Below are positions 1-9,696 of a stretch of 45,187 nt of DNA, piece after piece. Origin of the DNA: Phycisphaerales bacterium UBA6054 (GTDB lineage: Bacteria > Planctomycetota > Phycisphaerae > Phycisphaerales > UBA1924). How positions within the stretch are numbered: the first letter of the stretch is position 1; each line of letters begins with the position of its first letter. The notes under the pieces are model-generated. The model worked only from the letters and a program-made list of their open reading frames with translations, searched no databases and had not been told where the DNA came from. The position numbers and the translations under genes are program-made. The stretch spans positions 1 through 45,187 of the forward strand of contig DIYM01000154.1 in assembly GCA_002429045.1 (NCBI GenBank), given 5' to 3'.

Positions 1-22
1 CTCGATGAGCCCGCCGCCCCTG

Positions 23-47
23 ATGGCTAATGGCTGATCCCTGATCC
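23..47. repeat. Short imperfect tandem repeats
   Basis: ATGGCT occurs twice separated by one base, followed directly by two copies of TGATCCC sharing the same register. The element sits just past the stop codon of the citrate synthase gene. Only 54 bases are visible to the left of that gene, so its full extent and any role are unknown. Confidence 0.4.
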
Positions 48-54
48 CTCGCGC

Positions 55-1197
55 TCAGCGATCGTTGATCGGGGTGTAGGGCACGTCGTGGTCGCCGACG
101 TACTCGGCCTTCGGGCGGAACAGGCGGTTGTCGGCCAGCTGCTCGATCACATGCCCGGACCAGCCCGCGATGCGCGACAGGGCGAACATCGGGGTGAACA
201 GGTCGAGCTTGAGCCCGATGCAGTGGTACGTGGTCGCCGAGTAGAAATCGACGTTGGGGTAGATGCCCTTGGCCGCGTACTCGCGCTCCATGACCTGCTC
301 GATCTTGTGCGACTTCTCGTACAGATCGCTGTTGCCGGTGTCGTCGGCGAGCTGCTTGGCGAGAGTCATCAGCTCGGCGGCGCGGGGGTCCTTCGCCTTG
401 TAGACCCGGTGCCCGAAGCCCATGATGCGTTCCTTGCGCTCGATCATGCCCATGACGTACGCCTCGGCGTCATCGATGGTGGGGATCTGGTTGAGCATCT
501 TCATGACGCCCTCGTTGGCCCCGCCGTGCAGCGGGCCGCGGAGCGAGCCGATGGCGGCGGTCATCGCCGAGTACAGGTCGCTGAGCGTCGAGATCACGAC
601 GCGGGCGGTGAACGTGGAGTTGTTCAGCCCGTGATCGGCGTGGGTGATCATGCAGATGTCGAACGCGCGGGTCATCGCGTCGGTCGGCTTCTCGCCGTTG
701 AGCATGTACAGGAAGTTGGCCGAGAACGAGAGCGAGGTGTCGGGCTCGACCGGCGCCAGCCCGCGGCGGTGGCGATCGAATGCCGCGACGATCGCCGGGG
801 CGCAGCCGAGGATCTTCAGGGCCTTGGCCCTGGCGGCTTCGACGGAGTTGTCGTTCGGGTTGTCGTCGTACATCGCCAACGCCGAGACCATCGTGCGGAG
901 CATGTGCATGGGCTCGGCGGAGGTGGGCAGCGAGCTGATCCGCTCGACGAATCCCTCGGGCAGGGCGTAGTTCGCACGCAGGTCGCTGGTGAACGACCCG
1001 AGTTCGGACGAGTTCGGGAGCCGCTTGTTCCAGAGCAGGAACACGGTCTCCTCGAAGGTCGAGTGCTTGGAGAGGTCGCCGATCGAGATCCCGACGTACT
1101 CGAGGATGCCCGCGGTGCCGTCGATGTGGCTCATCTCGGTCTGGGCCGCGACGATGCCCTCGAGGCCCTTGACGAACGAAGACGGTGCGGTGGTCAT
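55..1197 (-). CDS. gltA: Citrate synthase
   Basis: Condenses oxaloacetate and acetyl-CoA to citrate, the entry step of the TCA cycle, in the cytoplasm. The 380-residue product has the usual length of the short (type I-like) citrate synthases. The three catalytic residues of the family are visible: His224 in GPLHGGAN, His263 in GFGHRVYK and Asp317 in NVDFYSA. The THADHGLNNSTF segment (about 185-196) is the conserved central helix region. The ATG at 1197 is preceded by GAGGGA, a reasonable Shine-Dalgarno site at normal spacing. The upstream gene is divergent (rhomboid), so this gene is probably transcribed alone. 2-methylcitrate synthase is a close relative and cannot be excluded from sequence alone, but no prp genes are nearby. 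Confidence 0.93.
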   Translation of the reverse strand: MTTAPSSFVKGLEGIVAAQTEMSHIDGTAGILEYVGISIGDLSKHSTFEETVFLLWNKRLPNSSELGSFTSDLRANYALPEGFVERISSLPTSAEPMHMLRTMVSALAMYDDNPNDNSVEAARAKALKILGCAPAIVAAFDRHRRGLAPVEPDTSLSFSANFLYMLNGEKPTDAMTRAFDICMITHADHGLNNSTFTARVVISTLSDLYSAMTAAIGSLRGPLHGGANEGVMKMLNQIPTIDDAEAYVMGMIERKERIMGFGHRVYKAKDPRAAELMTLAKQLADDTGNSDLYEKSHKIEQVMEREYAAKGIYPNVDFYSATTYHCIGLKLDLFTPMFALSRIAGWSGHVIEQLADNRLFRPKAEYVGDHDVPYTPINDR

Positions 1198-1383
1198 GAT
1201 CGGGTCCCTCGGGTCAAGCGGGCCGGCATCGGCCGGTCGGTTGTGGCGATTGTCGGACGGTCGGCTGTGTGAAAGGCAGCCCGGATTCGTACCGGGGCGC
1301 CGGATCGGATTCTAGCCGAGACCCCGCCTCGATTCCCCGGCCGAGAACGCCGCCCGGACGCCGGGCCCCGGAGTCCGCGGGCG

Positions 1384-1389
1384 TACGAT
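1384..1389 (+). promoter_or_regulatory. -10-like hexamer of rhomboid gene
   Basis: TACGAT ends 8 bases before the ATG at 1398, and no Shine-Dalgarno sequence lies between. This spacing would put the transcription start at or within a base or two of the start codon, suggesting a leaderless mRNA. No convincing -35 was seen. The rest of the divergent spacer 1198-1383 holds no other recognised element. Confidence 0.35.
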
Positions 1390-1397
1390 CCGCCCAG

Positions 1398-2552
1398 ATG
1401 ATCCCCCTCGGCACAGACCGCCCGATGCAGCGCCGCCCCATGATCACTCCGGTGCTGATCGCGATCAACGTGGGCGTCTTCTTCGCCATGGCGGTCATGG
1501 GGCTGCGGGATGCCGAGGCGGTCGAGAACTTCTGGCGGGCGGGGCAGATCGGGCGCCACGACGCGGAATGGTACCGGTTCATCACCAGCGCGTTCTTGCA
1601 CGGCGGGTTCATGCACATCGCCGGCAACATGCTGTTCCTGTGGGTGTTCGGCCCTCCGGTCGAGGACCGGCTGGGGCGCTGGTGGTTCCTGCTGTTCTAC
1701 TTCGGGGCCGCGGTGGTCTCGGCGTTGGTCCACATCGCCGCGGATCCGGTCCCCGCCATCGGGGCGTCCGGCGCGATCGCGGGCGTCGCGGGAGCGTTCC
1801 TGGTGCTGTTCCCCAAGACCCGCATCCGGACGCTCATGATCTTCATCATCATCGGGCTGGTGATGGTCCCGTCGTGGTTCTTTGTGGGTCTGAAGATCGC
1901 GTTCGATCTGTTCGCCGAGGGCTTCGCGGAGGACAACGTCGCTAATATGGCCCACCTCGGTGGGTACGCGTACGGCATCGTGGTCGCGCTCGTGTTGCTC
2001 TCGACCAGGGTGCTCACCAGCGAGCCCTACGACCTCATCACCATGCTCCGCCAGCGTCAGCGGCGCCGGCAGATCCGGGCGGCCGTTGAGGGGGCGGCCA
2101 GCGGGCCACGCGAGCACGCAAAGGCCGCCAAGCCGGACCCCGAATCGGACGATCTCGCCGAGCGCCGGGCGGAGATCTCCGGGCTGGTCGCCGAGGAGAA
2201 GCTGGACGCCGCCGCCGACGCGTACCGTGCGCTGGTCGACGCCTTCGCGCACCGTCCGCACGCCGGCACGCTCTCGCGCGATGCGCAGCTCAAGCTCGTC
2301 GGGCATCTGCTCGGCACGGGCGACCGCAAGCTGGCGGCGCGCGGTCTCGAGGGATTCATCGGCACCTATCCCAACGACCCAGAGCGGCATCCGCTCGCGA
2401 TCCTGCTCGCGCGTGTGTATGCGAACGACATGGGAGAACCCAACCGGGCCCGCGCGCTGCTCGAGCCGGTCGCCCGCCAGGACCGCGATCCCGACAGCCG
2501 GTCGATCGCCCGAGAGGAACTCGCCCGGCTGCCGGCGGAGGACACGCCATGA
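1398..2552 (+). CDS. Rhomboid-family intramembrane serine protease
   Basis: Predicted multi-pass membrane protease that cleaves substrates within the bilayer; 384 residues. The catalytic dyad is visible: Ser124 in GASGAIAG and His186 in NMAHLGGY. The HGGFMHIAGNMLFLWVFG segment (about 68-85) carries the conserved loop-1/TM2 histidines and asparagine. Six hydrophobic stretches lie within the first about 210 residues. Residues about 250-384 form a soluble tail rich in short helical repeats resembling TPRs, an extension not found in minimal rhomboids. I chose the ATG at 1398 over an upstream in-frame start at 1269. The extra 43 residues are Arg/Pro-rich without family similarity, and 1398 has a -10-like hexamer directly upstream. 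The last four bases overlap trpF (ATGA), so the two are translationally coupled. Confidence 0.88.
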   Translation: MIPLGTDRPMQRRPMITPVLIAINVGVFFAMAVMGLRDAEAVENFWRAGQIGRHDAEWYRFITSAFLHGGFMHIAGNMLFLWVFGPPVEDRLGRWWFLLFYFGAAVVSALVHIAADPVPAIGASGAIAGVAGAFLVLFPKTRIRTLMIFIIIGLVMVPSWFFVGLKIAFDLFAEGFAEDNVANMAHLGGYAYGIVVALVLLSTRVLTSEPYDLITMLRQRQRRRQIRAAVEGAASGPREHAKAAKPDPESDDLAERRAEISGLVAEEKLDAAADAYRALVDAFAHRPHAGTLSRDAQLKLVGHLLGTGDRKLAARGLEGFIGTYPNDPERHPLAILLARVYANDMGEPNRARALLEPVARQDRDPDSRSIAREELARLPAEDTP

Positions 2553-3196
2553 CCGACTCTCACGCCCGCACACGCGTCAAGGTCTGCGGCATCACCAACC
2601 CCGATGACGCCGCCGCGGCGGTCGCGGGCGGCGCCGACGCCATCGGATTCGTTTTCGTCGAGGGCACGCCCCGCTACATCGAGCCCGAAGAGGCCGCGTC
2701 GATCATGCACGCGCTCCCACCCTTCGTCTCCGCCGTCGGGGTCGTGCGAGACCTCGATGTCGACGGCTTCTGCGAGATCGAGCAGCGCTGCCCGTGCCCG
2801 CTCATGCAACTCCACGGCAAGGAAACCGAGAAGACCGTCGCGATGTGCGGGCCCGGCGTGATGAAAGCGTTCAGATACGACGACGCGACGATCCGCACCC
2901 AGCTCGACCGGTGGTCGAACGTCGATGAGGTCGACGCGCTGCTGATCGACGGGTCGGATGGAGGGGAGGGGCGGGCGTTCGATTGGGACGCGCTCGGCGT
3001 CCTGACCGATGGCTACGACGCCAAGCCGATCGTCGTCGCGGGGGGGCTCGGCCCGGAGAACGTGGGCGACGCGATCCGCAGGCTTCGTCCCTACGCCGTG
3101 GATGTCTCCAGCGGAGTCGAGGCCGAACCCGGGCGTAAGGACCACGCACGCCTCGCCGCGTTCATGGACGCCGTCCGCAGGGCGGACCTCGGCTAG
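2549..3196 (+). CDS. trpF: Phosphoribosylanthranilate isomerase
   Basis: Third step of tryptophan synthesis: Amadori rearrangement of N-(5-phosphoribosyl)anthranilate to CdRP. It is a 215-residue single-domain TIM barrel of normal length. The catalytic cysteine is in the first strand motif KVCGITN (Cys13) and the general acid is Asp134 in LLIDGSDGGEG. The phosphate-binding glycines lie in VAGGLGPENV, and the C-terminal DVSSGVE motif is intact. It starts inside the end of the rhomboid gene (ATGA) and ends 4 bases inside the end of the convergent aroK. It is a stand-alone trpF with no other trp gene nearby, which is common in planctomycetes and other phyla with scattered trp genes. Confidence 0.94.
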   Translation: MTDSHARTRVKVCGITNPDDAAAAVAGGADAIGFVFVEGTPRYIEPEEAASIMHALPPFVSAVGVVRDLDVDGFCEIEQRCPCPLMQLHGKETEKTVAMCGPGVMKAFRYDDATIRTQLDRWSNVDEVDALLIDGSDGGEGRAFDWDALGVLTDGYDAKPIVVAGGLGPENVGDAIRRLRPYAVDVSSGVEAEPGRKDHARLAAFMDAVRRADLG

Positions 3197-3738
3197 CGAT
3201 CGGCGGGCGCCCATGCGCTGAGCATCGCCAACGCGCTGTCCTCGTCGCACGAGCCGCAGTGGAGCACGCCGTCGGCCAGACCTCGGTACAGCGGGTCACG
3301 CCGCTCGAAGAGGTCCCCGATCTCCGCGACCGCGTCGCCCCCCAAGAGCGCCGGTCGGTCCGGCGCCCCGTCCGCGGTCAGGCGTGAAGCGAGTTGGTCC
3401 GGGAGCGCCCGCAGGTACATCACCAACGCGTCGCCCCGCGCGCGATGAGATCGGATCAACTCCTCTGCCCCGGGCGCGGTGGGGGTGCCCCCGCCCAGCG
3501 CGAGCACGCTCCCCGGTTGCTCCAACGCGGCCCGCAGAGCCTTGGCCTCGGCGGCTCGGAACGCGTCGATGCCCTCGGCACGCAGCGCCGGGCCCGGGGA
3601 CGCGTGCCCGAGATCCGCGGCGGTCCGGTCGTCGAGGTCGATGAACGGGCGGCCGAGCGTGTCGGCCAGGCGACGCCCGAGCGTCGACTTGCCCGAGCCG
3701 CGCAGCCCGATGAGCAGGATGGTGGGGGGCTGGTTCAC
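3193..3738 (-). CDS. aroK: Shikimate kinase
   Basis: Phosphorylates shikimate at the 3-OH using ATP (chorismate pathway, cytoplasm). The 181 residues match family length. Walker A is GLRGSGKST (Lys17), the substrate-binding DxD is Asp34/Asp36 in FIDLDDR, a conserved Arg follows in the AFRAAE segment, the GGG at 82-84 is the Walker-B-like motif, and the lid Arg is in RPALLG. The start is GTG (3736-3738), because no in-frame ATG lies closer upstream. A GATAAT hexamer ends 5 bases before it, so the mRNA may be leaderless. It converges on trpF with a 4-base tail overlap and is only 6 bases downstream of the AsmA-like gene on the other side of a divergent start arrangement; both are on the minus strand, so co-transcription from the AsmA-like gene is possible. 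Confidence 0.92.
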   Translation of the reverse strand: MNQPPTILLIGLRGSGKSTLGRRLADTLGRPFIDLDDRTAADLGHASPGPALRAEGIDAFRAAEAKALRAALEQPGSVLALGGGTPTAPGAEELIRSHRARGDALVMYLRALPDQLASRLTADGAPDRPALLGGDAVAEIGDLFERRDPLYRGLADGVLHCGSCDEDSALAMLSAWAPADR

Positions 3739-3743
3739 GCGTG

Positions 3744-3749
3744 ATTATC
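3744..3749 (-). promoter_or_regulatory. -10-like hexamer of aroK
   Basis: On the minus strand this reads GATAAT, five of six matches to the bacterial -10 consensus, ending 5 bases before the GTG start of aroK. No Shine-Dalgarno sequence is present. It lies across the stop of the upstream AsmA-like gene, so aroK may have its own leaderless transcript. Confidence 0.4.
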
Positions 3750-5343
3750 CGCCGATCCCGAGCGGCTGGACGGATATGTCGGGTTCCGAGACCGAGCCGC
3801 GGACCCGGTAGGTGATCAGCCCGTCGGTGACGGCACCGAGGATCTTTCCGAAGTCCCCCAGCCTGTCCTGGATCGCCTCCACCGGCCCGCCGTTGATCCT
3901 CATGTCGAGCGAGCCGGAGAAGCCGACCGTGCCGGAACCGCGTGCGGTGATCGCGGGGGTCGCGAAGCGGAAATCGTCCAGCGTCACGCCGCCGGGAGAG
4001 AACGTCAACGGGCTCGTGAAGGTGTCGCGGTAGGTCTCGCCTCGGAGCACGCCGGCGGCCTCCATCACTTCGACAAGATCGGTGATGACCGGAACGTTGG
4101 CCAGACGTCCATGCTTGATGTCGATGTCGCCCGCTCCCGAGACGCCGGACGCGGGCGCACTCAGCGGGAACCGGACGCGTCCGGATGACGCCAGGACGCC
4201 CGCCAGCGTGGGGGGCTCATCGGGCGAACGGGACGCGAGCAAATCGCGGAGCCGCATATCGGTGAGCGTCCACCCGATCGTGGCCTCGCCTCCGAGTGCG
4301 ACGCGTCCGTTTGCGTTCGCGGTGCCCCCAAGGGCGTTGGCCTGGATCGAATCGACCTCGAGGACACCCGACTCGAAGCGGGCGTTGACGATGACCGATT
4401 CCAGGGGGATCTGGTACTCTCCGAACACCCCGCGCCCGTCGGTGAGTGTCGATTGAACACCGAGCCGCGTGCCTTTCAGATCCAGCAGGGGGAGCCGGCC
4501 GTTGATGCTGGCGCGGAGATCGCCGCGGAGTTGGTAGCGGCTCACGACGGACGCCAGCTGCTGGGGCAGTGTCGTCGCGGTCCGGTCATCCAGCGTGGTC
4601 TCGGCGACCACCGAGCCGAGGATCAACTCGAACGTGTTGATGTTGAGTGCGCCACGCACATCCAGTTCGAGCCCGGGGTCGCGTCCCGATCGGAGCGAGA
4701 GGTCGTACCAGCCCTCGCCGACGTCCGAGCGCGGGGCGATGTCCATGCCGGCGGATATGGCGTCGAGTCGCATGGGCGGCGATCCATCGCCAGCATCGTA
4801 GACGAGGTCGATGCCCTCGATGCTCAGCCGATCGAGGACGAGGACGTTGCTCAGGCTGAATCCCGGGTCGTCCTGCGCTGCCTGCTCGCGCTCGGGCTTG
4901 GGCTCGACCAGGGGCGAGAACCCCCGGAACCCGCCGACCGATCCGTCGCGGATCAGGTTGACCGCGCCGTCTGATATGGCGATCTTCTCGATCCTGATCG
5001 GCTCGCCGCGTTTGGGAACCTCGCCGAGCGTCACGGTCATCTCTCCCAGGTCGAGGACGTCCGTCCCGTCGGGCGCGGTGAGCCTGACGGCTCCGAGCCC
5101 GAGCGTGTAGGGCGGCTCGTACCGGATGGTCTCGAAGGAGAGTTCGGGAACGAGCTGGGCGTTGGCGATGCCGACGATCTGCTGGCCGAGATAGTCGAGC
5201 AGCGCGGTCTCGCCGCCGACGATGCCCCGGGCCTTCTCCTTGAGCGTGCCTCCGGGCTGGGCCAGCATGTACAGCAGCGTGCCGCCGGCCGCGAGGAGCA
5301 GCAGGAGGAAGACCGCGCCGAGGAGCATCAGCAGCTTCTTCAC
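3745..5343 (-). CDS. AsmA-like envelope protein
   Basis: 532 residues. An N-terminal signal anchor (about residues 3-30, a run of Leu/Ala) is followed by a large beta-rich region with the periodic 'gxlxl/DxxG' pattern of AsmA/DUF3971 proteins. These are inner-membrane-anchored periplasmic proteins of the bridge-like lipid-transport superfamily in Gram-negative envelopes. The last about 200 residues (ITARGSGTVGFSGSLDMRI and neighbours) resemble the AsmA C-terminal module. Assignment to the superfamily is by pattern, not by a specific motif, and the substrate is unknown. The start is GTG with a TAGACT hexamer 5 bases upstream and no Shine-Dalgarno sequence. Confidence 0.65.
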   Translation of the reverse strand: MKKLLMLLGAVFLLLLLAAGGTLLYMLAQPGGTLKEKARGIVGGETALLDYLGQQIVGIANAQLVPELSFETIRYEPPYTLGLGAVRLTAPDGTDVLDLGEMTVTLGEVPKRGEPIRIEKIAISDGAVNLIRDGSVGGFRGFSPLVEPKPEREQAAQDDPGFSLSNVLVLDRLSIEGIDLVYDAGDGSPPMRLDAISAGMDIAPRSDVGEGWYDLSLRSGRDPGLELDVRGALNINTFELILGSVVAETTLDDRTATTLPQQLASVVSRYQLRGDLRASINGRLPLLDLKGTRLGVQSTLTDGRGVFGEYQIPLESVIVNARFESGVLEVDSIQANALGGTANANGRVALGGEATIGWTLTDMRLRDLLASRSPDEPPTLAGVLASSGRVRFPLSAPASGVSGAGDIDIKHGRLANVPVITDLVEVMEAAGVLRGETYRDTFTSPLTFSPGGVTLDDFRFATPAITARGSGTVGFSGSLDMRINGGPVEAIQDRLGDFGKILGAVTDGLITYRVRGSVSEPDISVQPLGIGG

Positions 5344-5348
5344 GCCGG

Positions 5349-5354
5349 AGTCTA
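5349..5354 (-). promoter_or_regulatory. -10-like hexamer of AsmA-like gene
   Basis: Minus-strand TAGACT ends 5 bases before the GTG at 5343. No ribosome-binding sequence separates it from the start, so a leaderless transcript is the simplest reading. No clear -35 is visible. Confidence 0.35.
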
Positions 5355-5416
5355 CGGAAGAGAACGCCCGTGGGATCGGTCGGTCGTTCGTCCCGGGGCG
5401 GGATGCTGACGCGATC

Positions 5417-5980
5417 TCAGGAGCCCACGCGGGAGATGTAGGACCCGTCCTCGGTGGAGACCTTGATCTTCTCGCCGTTGGCGATGAACGGGGGGACGCG
5501 GGTCTTCAGCCCGGTGTCGCACTCGGCTTCCTTGAGCTGGTTGGTCGCGGTCGCCCCCTTGATGCCGGGGGGCGTGTCGGTGACGGTGACCTCGACCGAC
5601 GCGGGCAGTTCGACGACGACGGGCGTGCCCTCGTGGAAGAGCATGTTGCACGAGGAGTTCGGTGCCAGGTAGAGCAGCGAGTCGCCCAGGATGTCGCTGT
5701 TGAGCTCGAGCTGGTCGTAGTTCTCGGTGTCCATGAACGTTCCGCCGCCGGAGCCGTCGGGGTAGAGAAACTCCATCTCGCGCCGATCGAGGGTGGCGCC
5801 GTCGACCTGGTCCGCGCCGCCGAACCGTTTCTCGGAGGTGCCCGAGCCGTCGATGGCCCGCATCTTAACCTGGATGTACGCCGGGCCCTTGCCGGGCTTG
5901 GTGTGCTCGGTCTTGATGACGACGCACAGCTTGCCGTTCATGTTGATGGCGACACCGGGGCGGAGTTCGTTGGCTTTCAT
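5417..5980 (-). CDS. efp: Translation elongation factor P
   Basis: Binds between the P and E sites of stalled ribosomes and relieves stalling at polyproline. The 187 residues and three-barrel layout match the family. The domain-I loop that reaches the peptidyl-transferase centre is KPGKGPA, with Lys31 at the tip, equivalent to E. coli Lys34, the residue that is lysylated there. No modifying enzyme gene (epmA/epmB or the rhamnosyltransferase earP, which needs Arg) is in the window, so the modification is unknown. The C-terminal barrel ends SYISRVGS, close to the usual ending. A short SGGG insertion is seen in domain II. The start has GAGAG about 9 bases upstream. It diverges from the hydrolase gene at 6068. 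Confidence 0.95.
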   Translation of the reverse strand: MKANELRPGVAINMNGKLCVVIKTEHTKPGKGPAYIQVKMRAIDGSGTSEKRFGGADQVDGATLDRREMEFLYPDGSGGGTFMDTENYDQLELNSDILGDSLLYLAPNSSCNMLFHEGTPVVVELPASVEVTVTDTPPGIKGATATNQLKEAECDTGLKTRVPPFIANGEKIKVSTEDGSYISRVGS

Positions 5981-6067
5981 GTGGATCGCTCTCAGGACTT
6001 TTACAGTTGGATAAGGATTCGGGCCCGTATGCTAGTCCGATCCCAGACCACCCGAGGAGGGCACGCG

Positions 6068-7093
6068 ATGATGACCCGACGCGACGCGATCCTGACTTCG
6101 GCCGGCCTCGCCGCCGGTCTTGTGCTGCCCGGCTCCCGGGCCCGTGCCGGGCGTCGTGCGTGGATCCGGGCGGGCGACCGGGAGACCTTCTTCCCCTGGA
6201 CCGAGGTCGCCGAGGGTGTGCACGCGATCATCGATCTCCAGACGGGGGGCAACGTGATGCTCGTCTCCGGAGGCGAGGAAGCGGCCCTGATCGACACGAA
6301 GTTCCCCAGCGTCGCCCAGGCCCTCCTGCGCGAGGCCAGCGGGCTCGGGCCGCGGGTCCGCTTCGCGGTGAACACGCATCACCACGGCGACCACACCGGG
6401 GGCAACGGCCCGCTCCAGGCGGCGGGCGTGCCCGTCGTCGCCCACAAGAACACCGAAGCCAGGATCCCGGGCAACTGGGACGCCTACTCCGGAGGGATCA
6501 CGGGCGGCGCACGCTTTGTCGGGCAGTTCCGCGACCGCCCCACCCACAGCCGTGTCCTCGACGAGGCCGGTGAACTGATGAACGACTTCCAGCACATGGA
6601 AGCGGACGACTGGATGCCCGAGTCGGTCATGTCGGGCAACGAACGCACGCTCCGATTCGGCGGGCGCGAGGCCGAACTGACGCACTTCGGACAGTCCGCC
6701 CACACCGACAACGACGTGATCGTCCACCTCCGCGACGCCAACGTGATCCACACCGGGGATCTGGTGTTCAACGGGCTGCACCCGTTCTTCGATCAGCCCG
6801 CGGGGGTCAACGCCAACGGGTGGATCGATGTTCTTAAGAAGGTCCGCGCGCTGTGCGATGCGGAGACCGTGGTGGTCCCGGGGCACGGGCCCGTCGGAGG
6901 GGTGTCGATCATCGATGGGCAGCGGGTGTACCTCGAGCGTCTCATCGAGGCGGTACGGGCGGACATCGAGGCGGGTGTGCCGAAGGCGGAGACGGTCGAG
7001 AAGACGTTCGGGTTCATGGAGGGGCTCGGTTTCGAGCAGATCCGAGCGCGGGCCATCGGCGCGGTGCATGACGAGGTCAGCGCCGAGGGCTGA
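6068..7093 (+). CDS. Exported metallo-beta-lactamase-fold hydrolase
   Basis: 341 residues. The N-terminus has a twin-arginine style signal (TRRDAILTSAGLAAGLVLPG), so export in folded, metal-loaded form via Tat is likely. The di-metal motif HxHxDH is intact at His104-His106-Asp108-His109 (NTHHHGDHTGGN). Further ligand candidates are His in the FGQSAHTDNDV segment and the Asp/His in VIHTGDLVF and VVPGHGPVGG, typical of the MBL superfamily. Substrate is not predictable. The family includes lactamases, quorum-quenching lactonases, alkylsulfatases and glyoxalase II. ATG at 6068 (or the next codon) is preceded by CGAGGAGG, the clearest Shine-Dalgarno site of this region. A longer in-frame extension upstream runs antisense through efp and is rejected. 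Confidence 0.85.
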   Translation: MMTRRDAILTSAGLAAGLVLPGSRARAGRRAWIRAGDRETFFPWTEVAEGVHAIIDLQTGGNVMLVSGGEEAALIDTKFPSVAQALLREASGLGPRVRFAVNTHHHGDHTGGNGPLQAAGVPVVAHKNTEARIPGNWDAYSGGITGGARFVGQFRDRPTHSRVLDEAGELMNDFQHMEADDWMPESVMSGNERTLRFGGREAELTHFGQSAHTDNDVIVHLRDANVIHTGDLVFNGLHPFFDQPAGVNANGWIDVLKKVRALCDAETVVVPGHGPVGGVSIIDGQRVYLERLIEAVRADIEAGVPKAETVEKTFGFMEGLGFEQIRARAIGAVHDEVSAEG

Positions 7094-7102
7094 GCCCGCG
7101 AC

Positions 7103-8143
7103 TCACCACGCCCAGGCAATCAACGCCGCGAGGACCGCGAGCAGCCCGGTCCAGATGACCAGCGCACGGTTCGTCGCGGACCTGGCGCGGTCCTTGTCCC
7201 ACCACGCGTTCGGGCGGACCCCCTGGATCAAGAAGACCGCGGTCGCGCTCAGATTGATGCACACGATGTTGGTGATCGCCATCGCGATCGCCCCGCCCGC
7301 GAGCTTCCACTGCCCGGCGCCCATGAGCATCCCGCCGGCGGCTGTGGGGGGCAGGAGGGCCACCGCGACCATCACGCCCACGATGGTCGACGGCGCCCCC
7401 GACGTGAACGCGATCGCGCCCGCCGCCCCGGACGCGAGCGCGAGGAGGATGTCGAAGAAGTCGAGACGCGTCCGCGCGACCATCTCGTTGTTCAACTCGG
7501 GCGGCAACGCGGAGAGACCGAACACCAGCGAGAGCGCGACCGCGATCGCCAGCCCGATCAGGTTCGACCGGGCCGCGACGCGGATCATCTTTACGTCGCC
7601 CAGCGTGGTGCCCAGCGCCAACGCGGTGTTCGGCCCGAGCAGCGGCGCGATGACCATCGCGCCGATGATGATCGCCGGGGAGTTCTTGATCAGCCCGACA
7701 CACGCCACCACGGTCGCCAGCGTGACCATGATGAGAAAGACCGGGTCGGCCTTCGCCGATCCCCGGATGTCCTCCTCGAGTTCCTCGCGAGAGATCCGCC
7801 CGAAACGCGGCGACCAGCGCCTCGTGCCGTTGGAATCGGGCGAAGGCTCGGGCGTCTCGCCCGGGGCACCCGTCTCGCCCCCCTCGTCGGGATCGGGGAC
7901 CTTGGGGTGGGTCGCCTCCACCGGCAGGAACACCAGGCGGAACCCGCCCGTGCTCCCGAACGCGTCCTGCAGCCTGTCGGAGAGCGGTTCGACCATCTGC
8001 GATCGGATCAGCACCGTGGTCATGCGGTGCCCGTCCCCGACGTCGGTCCGCCAGATCGCCGGCGGGTCGGCATCGGCGAGGATCATGCCGAGTTCATCGA
8101 GATGCCGTTCGCTGAGGATGATCTGGAGCAGTCGAAGTGACAC
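7103..8143 (-). CDS. DUF389 family integral membrane protein
   Basis: 346 residues. An N-terminal soluble region (about 1-85) is followed by a charged linker with Glu/Pro/Gly repeats (about 86-130) and then a hydrophobic block with about six membrane segments from residue 145 on. GPNTALALGTTLGD and LLPPTAAGGMLMGAGQ in the membrane block are typical of DUF389 (the YloV/TIGR00341-like family), whose function is not established. The start is GTG with TAACCT 6 bases upstream and no Shine-Dalgarno sequence. It converges on the hydrolase gene with 9 bases between the stops. Confidence 0.8.
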   Translation of the reverse strand: MSLRLLQIILSERHLDELGMILADADPPAIWRTDVGDGHRMTTVLIRSQMVEPLSDRLQDAFGSTGGFRLVFLPVEATHPKVPDPDEGGETGAPGETPEPSPDSNGTRRWSPRFGRISREELEEDIRGSAKADPVFLIMVTLATVVACVGLIKNSPAIIIGAMVIAPLLGPNTALALGTTLGDVKMIRVAARSNLIGLAIAVALSLVFGLSALPPELNNEMVARTRLDFFDILLALASGAAGAIAFTSGAPSTIVGVMVAVALLPPTAAGGMLMGAGQWKLAGGAIAMAITNIVCINLSATAVFLIQGVRPNAWWDKDRARSATNRALVIWTGLLAVLAALIAWAW

Positions 8144-8149
8144 GCCGGT

Positions 8150-8155
8150 AGGTTA
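8150..8155 (-). promoter_or_regulatory. -10-like hexamer of DUF389 gene
   Basis: Minus-strand TAACCT ends 6 bases before the GTG start at 8143, with no Shine-Dalgarno sequence between. It is read as the -10 of a leaderless transcript, consistent with several other genes in the window. Confidence 0.35.
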
Positions 8156-8181
8156 GCGTGCGTGCGCGGCGGCCGGGAGAT

Positions 8182-8208
8182 CGCGCCGACTCCACGGCGT
8201 CGGTCGCG
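8182..8208 (-). terminator. Hairpin just after mqnC stop
   Basis: CGCGCCGAC (8182-8190) pairs with GTCGGTCGCG (8199-8208) with one bulged base and an 8-base loop. It begins 3 bases past the mqnC stop. No U-tract follows, so it may protect the 3' end or support Rho-dependent termination rather than act as an intrinsic terminator. Confidence 0.35.
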
Positions 8209-8211
8209 CAC

Positions 8212-9678
<1,467 letters not shown>

Positions 9679-9696
9679 GGGTCGCTCCGGCGGTAC

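Noticed and set aside
5417..5980. Pro-Pro-Gly within EF-P itself as a possible self-regulating stall site
   Set aside because: Polyproline pairs also occur in EF-P of other bacteria (E. coli has one), and a single PPG stalls only weakly. Not specific evidence.
5222..6067. Upstream in-frame extension of the metallo-beta-lactamase-fold gene
   Set aside because: It runs antisense through efp and lacks similarity. The Tat signal and CGAGGAGG mark the start at 6068.
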